This document shows, one piece after another, positions 60,916 to 64,000 of a stretch of DNA of 64,000 bases. Location: positions 1,240,001 through 1,304,000 of the forward strand of contig NZ_CP020738.1 of NCBI RefSeq assembly GCF_002097715.1, in the 5' to 3' direction. The notes under the pieces were generated by a model. That model had not been told where the DNA came from and ran no database searches. It saw nothing but the letters and a program-made list of their open reading frames with translations. Both the position numbers and the translations under genes were made by a program. Position 1 is the first letter of the stretch. Each line of letters starts with the position of its first letter. Origin of the DNA: Burkholderia ubonensis subsp. mesacidophila (GTDB lineage: Bacteria; Pseudomonadota; Gammaproteobacteria; Burkholderiales; Burkholderiaceae).

Positions 60916-61426
60916 GCCGATACTCTCCCCGACAGGATTGAACGGAATGAATCGATGCTGCGGTGTCGTAGCTGCTTGCTTCGCTGCGCTGCCGGCAGGC
61001 ACGAACGCGCCGATGAGAACGACAGGGCTCGACCGGACGACGTGTTGCCGATAAACCGGCTGCGGCCGATCGAATCGTCCGCGGCCGCTCGGGCCGGGCG
61101 CTGCGTCGTCCGCCGGATTTGCGTCATGGGAGCTGGGTGAAACGGCGATCTTTGTTCACGCTGCACCGCGCCGTTTCTTTCCGGAAGCTTGCGCAGAAAT
61201 TAGCTGATTGAAATGCTTGCGTCAAACATTTTTAATTTAAATCAAAAAAAGTTTGATTATTTCGCAATCTGGAACAACGGCCGGCGGGCACGGCGGTTCC
61301 GATCGGCCATCGTTTAACGAATGGAAACAATCTGTTCACTTTACGGGGCATGATCTTCGGCGAATGGGCAGGCATACTTGCGGAAATGATTTGAAACGCC
61401 GCCGATCCGGCGCATCACCGCTTCCC
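60916..61426. other. Intergenic region with an A/T-rich core
   Basis: No gene is supported. The segment 61195-61275 is the most A/T-rich stretch in the window (CATTTTTAATTTAAATC, AAAAAAAGTTTGATTATTTCGC) and probably carries promoters for the S8 peptidase and the small lipoprotein, possibly a silencer-protein target. Confidence 0.5.
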
Positions 61427-61759
61427 ATGACGAATCCTGTCCCATTCCGATCGCTGCGCTGGCTGCCGCTCGTGGCCGCCGCATGGCTGCTCGCCGCCTG
61501 CTCGACCACGTCCGACGTCGCGTCGACGTCGAATCCGAACGTGTTTACCGTGTCGGCGCACACGGTCGGCATGTCGACCAACTGGGCGACCGCGCACGAA
61601 AAGGCGGTCAACGAGGCGATGAACTTCTGCTCGCAGCGCGGGATGCGCGCCAGCATGAAACAGGAGTCGCTGAACGCCGGCCGCGGCGTGAGCGGCCGCT
61701 CCGAACTCGCGTTCGAGTGCCATCCGACCTTCGAGACCGCGGCGAACCCGCGCAGCTGA
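61427..61759 (+). CDS. Small lipoprotein of unknown function
   Basis: 110-residue predicted lipoprotein. The signal peptide has the lipobox LAAC, so the mature protein begins CSTTSDVASTSN. The remainder contains TVSAHTVGMSTNWATAHEKAVNEAMNFCSQRGM, a short helix-type domain with a late Cys pair (FCSQ, FECHP). Function unknown; a conserved small Burkholderia-type lipoprotein is likely. The start is ATG 61427; longer in-frame starts would not place the lipobox correctly. Confidence 0.8.
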   Translation: MTNPVPFRSLRWLPLVAAAWLLAACSTTSDVASTSNPNVFTVSAHTVGMSTNWATAHEKAVNEAMNFCSQRGMRASMKQESLNAGRGVSGRSELAFECHPTFETAANPRS

Positions 61760-61848
61760 GCGATTCCGGTGACCCGCGGCGGCGGGGCGGCGCGTGACGC
61801 CGCGCCGCCGTCAGGCTTTGACGCCGCCTCGCCGGCGACGTCCCGCCG

Positions 61849-62745
61849 TCACGCGGCCGGCGCCTGCGCCTCGTACAGCTTCACGCACGCGGAGAAGTCG
61901 AGGCCGCCCAACCCCTGCTGGTTCATCGACTGATAGAGCTGCTGCGCGAGCGCGCCCATCCACACCGGCTGGCGCGCCTGCCGCGCGGCTTCGGTCGCGA
62001 GCCCGAGGTCCTTCAGCATCAGGTTCGCGGCGAAGCCGCCGCTGTAGCCGCGCGCGGCGGGCGCCGCGGGCAGCACGCCCGGATACGGGTTGCAGCTGTC
62101 CGAGCTCCAGCAGCGGCCGGTCGACGTGTTGATGATGCCGGCCAGCACCGCGGGCTCGATGCCGAGCGCCGCGCCGAGCGCCATCGCCTCCGACACGCCC
62201 ATCATCGAGATGCCGAGCAGCAGGTTGTTGCAGATCTTCGCGATCTGGCCGGTGCCGGTGCCGCCGCAGTGCACGACGTTCTTCCCCATGTCGAGCAGCA
62301 CCGGGCGGATCCGCTCGAACAGCGCGGTGTCCGCGCCGACCATGAAGGTCAGCGTGCCGGCCTGCGCGCCCGCGGTGCCGCCGGACACCGGCGCGTCCGC
62401 AAGCGGATGGTCCTGCCGCGCGGCCGCGTCGGCGATCGCGCGCACCGTGCCGGGGTCGATCGTGCTGCAGTCGATCAGCGTCGCGCCGGCGCGGGCGCCC
62501 GCGAGCACGCCGTCGTCGCCGAGATAGACCTTCTGTACGTGTGGAGCTGCCGGCAGCATCGTGATCACGAGCGTGGCGCGCGCCGCCGCGTCGCGCGGCG
62601 AGCCGGCGGCCGTCGCGCCCGCGCGCACCGCGGCGTCGACCGCGTTCGCGTCGAGGTCGAACACCGTCAGCGCGTGACCGGCCTTGAGCAGGTTGGCGGC
62701 CATGGGGCCGCCCATGTTGCCGAGCCCGATGAATGCGATTTCCAT
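61849..62745 (-). CDS. mmsB: 3-hydroxyisobutyrate dehydrogenase
   Basis: 298-residue NAD-dependent beta-hydroxyacid dehydrogenase of valine catabolism, converting 3-hydroxyisobutyrate to methylmalonate semialdehyde. The Rossmann motif is FIGLGNMGGPMAANLLKAG at the N-terminus, the substrate loop is DAPVSGGTAGAQAGTL and the catalytic Lys is in TGQIAKICNN. It is 16 bases downstream of mmsA on the same strand, the standard valine-degradation pair. Confidence 0.95.
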   Translation of the reverse strand: MEIAFIGLGNMGGPMAANLLKAGHALTVFDLDANAVDAAVRAGATAAGSPRDAAARATLVITMLPAAPHVQKVYLGDDGVLAGARAGATLIDCSTIDPGTVRAIADAAARQDHPLADAPVSGGTAGAQAGTLTFMVGADTALFERIRPVLLDMGKNVVHCGGTGTGQIAKICNNLLLGISMMGVSEAMALGAALGIEPAVLAGIINTSTGRCWSSDSCNPYPGVLPAAPAARGYSGGFAANLMLKDLGLATEAARQARQPVWMGALAQQLYQSMNQQGLGGLDFSACVKLYEAQAPAA

Positions 62746-62761
62746 GTTCCGGCTCCTGGCG

Positions 62762-64000
62762 TCAGCGCAGCGCGATCGTGGTGTTGACGCCGCCCGACGT
62801 CGCGTCGTCGTCGAACCAGCGCGCGGTGACCGTCTTCGTCTGCGTATAGAACTGCACGACCTGCTTGCCGTACGGGCCGAGATCGCCGAGCTTCGAGCCG
62901 CGCGAACCGGTGAAGCTGAAGTAGGGCACCGGCACCGGGATCGGGATGTTGATGCCGACCTGGCCCACGTCGATTTCGCTCTGGAACTTGCGCGCGGCCG
63001 CGCCGCTCTGCGTGAAGAGACCTACGCCGTTGCCCATCGGGTTGCGGTTGACGAGCGCGATCGCGTCGTCGAGCGTGTCGGCTTCGAGCACGACCACCAC
63101 CGGCCCGAAAATCTCTTCCTTGTAGATCGACATCTCGGTCGTCACGTCCGAGAAGATCGTCGGGCCGACGAAATTGCCCTGCTCGTAGCCCGGCACCTTC
63201 ACGTCGCGGCCGTCGAGCAGCAGCGTCGCGCCGGCCTTCACGCCTTCGTCGATCAGCCCCGTGATGCGCGCGTGCGCGGCCTTCGACACGACCGGGCCGA
63301 CGTCGGTGCCGGCCTCGTGCCCCGCGTTGACCTTCAGCTGCTTCGCCTTCTCGACGAGCTCCGGCAGCCAGTCGCGCGCCGCGCCCACCAGCACGACCAC
63401 CGACGTCGCCATGCAGCGCTGGCCCGCCGCGCCGAAGCCCGCGCCGGCGAGCGCGTTCAGCGTCTGCTCGCGATGCGCGTCCGGCAGCACGACCGCGTGG
63501 TTCTTCGCGCCCATCATCGACTGCACGCGCTTGCCGTGCTCGCTGCCGAGGTTGTACACGTGCGTGCCGACGCGCGTCGAGCCGACGAACGAGATCGCCT
63601 TCACGTCCGGATGCGTGCACAGCCGGTCGACCGCGACCTTGCCGCCGTGCACCACGTTCAGCACGCCCGGCGGCACGCCGGCCTCGATCGCGAGCTCGAC
63701 GAGCTGCATCGTCGACAGCGGATCCTGCTCCGACGGCTTCAGCACGAACGTGTTGCCGCACACGATCGCCATCGGGAACATCCACAGCGGGATCATCCCG
63801 GGGAAGTTGAACGGCGTGATGCCCGCGCACACGCCGATCGGCTGGCGCAGCGTGTAGGTGTCGACGCCGCCCGCGACGTTCTCCGCGAATTCGCCGAGCT
63901 GCAGCGTGCCGATCGAGCACGCGTGCTCGACCACTTCGAGGCCGCGGAAGATGTCGCCCTGCGCGTCGGGCAGCGTCTTGCCCTGTTCGGCGGTCAGCGT
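62762..64000 (-). CDS. mmsA: Methylmalonate-semialdehyde dehydrogenase (CoA-acylating), 5' end outside window
   Basis: CoA-acylating aldehyde dehydrogenase that converts methylmalonate semialdehyde to propionyl-CoA in valine and inositol catabolism. 412 residues are visible; the frame is open to the window edge at 64000, so the N-terminus is missing. Visible are the substrate pocket [16 protein letters not shown], the NAD-binding [12 protein letters not shown] and the catalytic Cys in GQRCMATS. The ATG at 63934 is internal. It is transcribed ahead of mmsB. Confidence 0.95.
   Translation of the reverse strand, partial: TLTAEQGKTLPDAQGDIFRGLEVVEHACSIGTLQLGEFAENVAGGVDTYTLRQPIGVCAGITPFNFPGMIPLWMFPMAIVCGNTFVLKPSEQDPLSTMQLVELAIEAGVPPGVLNVVHGGKVAVDRLCTHPDVKAISFVGSTRVGTHVYNLGSEHGKRVQSMMGAKNHAVVLPDAHREQTLNALAGAGFGAAGQRCMATSVVVLVGAARDWLPELVEKAKQLKVNAGHEAGTDVGPVVSKAAHARITGLIDEGVKAGATLLLDGRDVKVPGYEQGNFVGPTIFSDVTTEMSIYKEEIFGPVVVVLEADTLDDAIALVNRNPMGNGVGLFTQSGAAARKFQSEIDVGQVGINIPIPVPVPYFSFTGSRGSKLGDLGPYGKQVVQFYTQTKTVTARWFDDDATSGGVNTTIALR

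Noticed and set aside
1..64000. CRISPR arrays, tRNA or rRNA genes, insertion sequences
   Set aside because: No regularly spaced repeats, no cloverleaf-like stretches and no transposase-like proteins were seen by reading; a tRNA search program would settle the RNA question.

Overview
The window is high-GC chromosomal DNA from a Burkholderia-like betaproteobacterium, most likely Burkholderia cepacia complex or a close relative. This rests on the strong G/C wobble bias, the dense LysR/AraC regulators, the tad/flp pilus locus, mmsAB, a DUF3331 protein and a CysN fragment. No tRNA, rRNA, CRISPR array, insertion sequence or integrase was found. The content looks like accessory metabolism on a secondary replicon, not a core ribosomal or replication region.

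Layout. 1-2.2 kb: the 3' part of cysN, then a short-chain dehydrogenase. 2.2-7.3 kb (minus): five stop-start-coupled genes (XapX protein, amidohydrolase, DoxX, double-glyoxalase protein, outer-membrane porin), divergent from an isochorismatase-like hydrolase (7.6-8.3 kb) that ends in a clear intrinsic terminator. 8.4-13.1 kb: a DUF1275 membrane protein, LysR, AraC, and a winged-helix/ATPase regulator. 13.1-19.2 kb (minus): an operon of an OYE-type flavin reductase, a tri-heme cytochrome c, a [2Fe-2S] subunit, a molybdenum hydroxylase subunit and a LysR regulator. 19.3-24.8 kb: MFS exporter, FAD monooxygenase, alpha/beta hydrolase, DUF3331 protein, a decayed hydrolase pseudogene and an HD-domain protein. 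25.2-29.8 kb: a second, larger winged-helix/ATPase regulator, LysR, a small protein and a cupin. 30.0-31.3 kb: an unrecognised three-gene cassette (60-residue peptide, 227-residue protein, secreted cysteine-containing protein). 31.5-36.8 kb: nitrilase remnant, iron alcohol dehydrogenase, a periplasmic protein, and two ABC substrate-binding proteins. 37.3-47.8 kb: a complete tad/flp pilus operon. 47.8-50.2 kb: two envelope glycosyltransferases. 50.3-56.9 kb: NinX-like protein, AraC/GyrI regulator, cytochrome P450, and LysR genes flanking a DHA2 exporter. 57.2-60.9 kb: two secreted peptidase-type hydrolases. 61.4-64 kb: a small lipoprotein, mmsB, and mmsA cut by the window end.

How the genes fit together. 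Between 7 and 25 kb at least six promoters share one architecture: tandem TTCA/TTAA-type repeats about one helical turn apart, the last starting 26-28 bases before a -10-like hexamer. They precede the XapX operon, the isochorismatase gene, DUF1275, the OYE/molybdenum hydroxylase operon, the alpha/beta hydrolase and the HD protein (and more weakly DUF3331). Head-to-tail repeats of this period are what OmpR/PhoB-type winged helices bind, and two regulators with such a domain (11.6-13.1 kb and 25.2-27.8 kb) lie in the same stretch. I infer a local regulon for oxidation, hydrolysis and export of an unknown small-molecule class. The tad block is a self-contained type IVc pilus machine.
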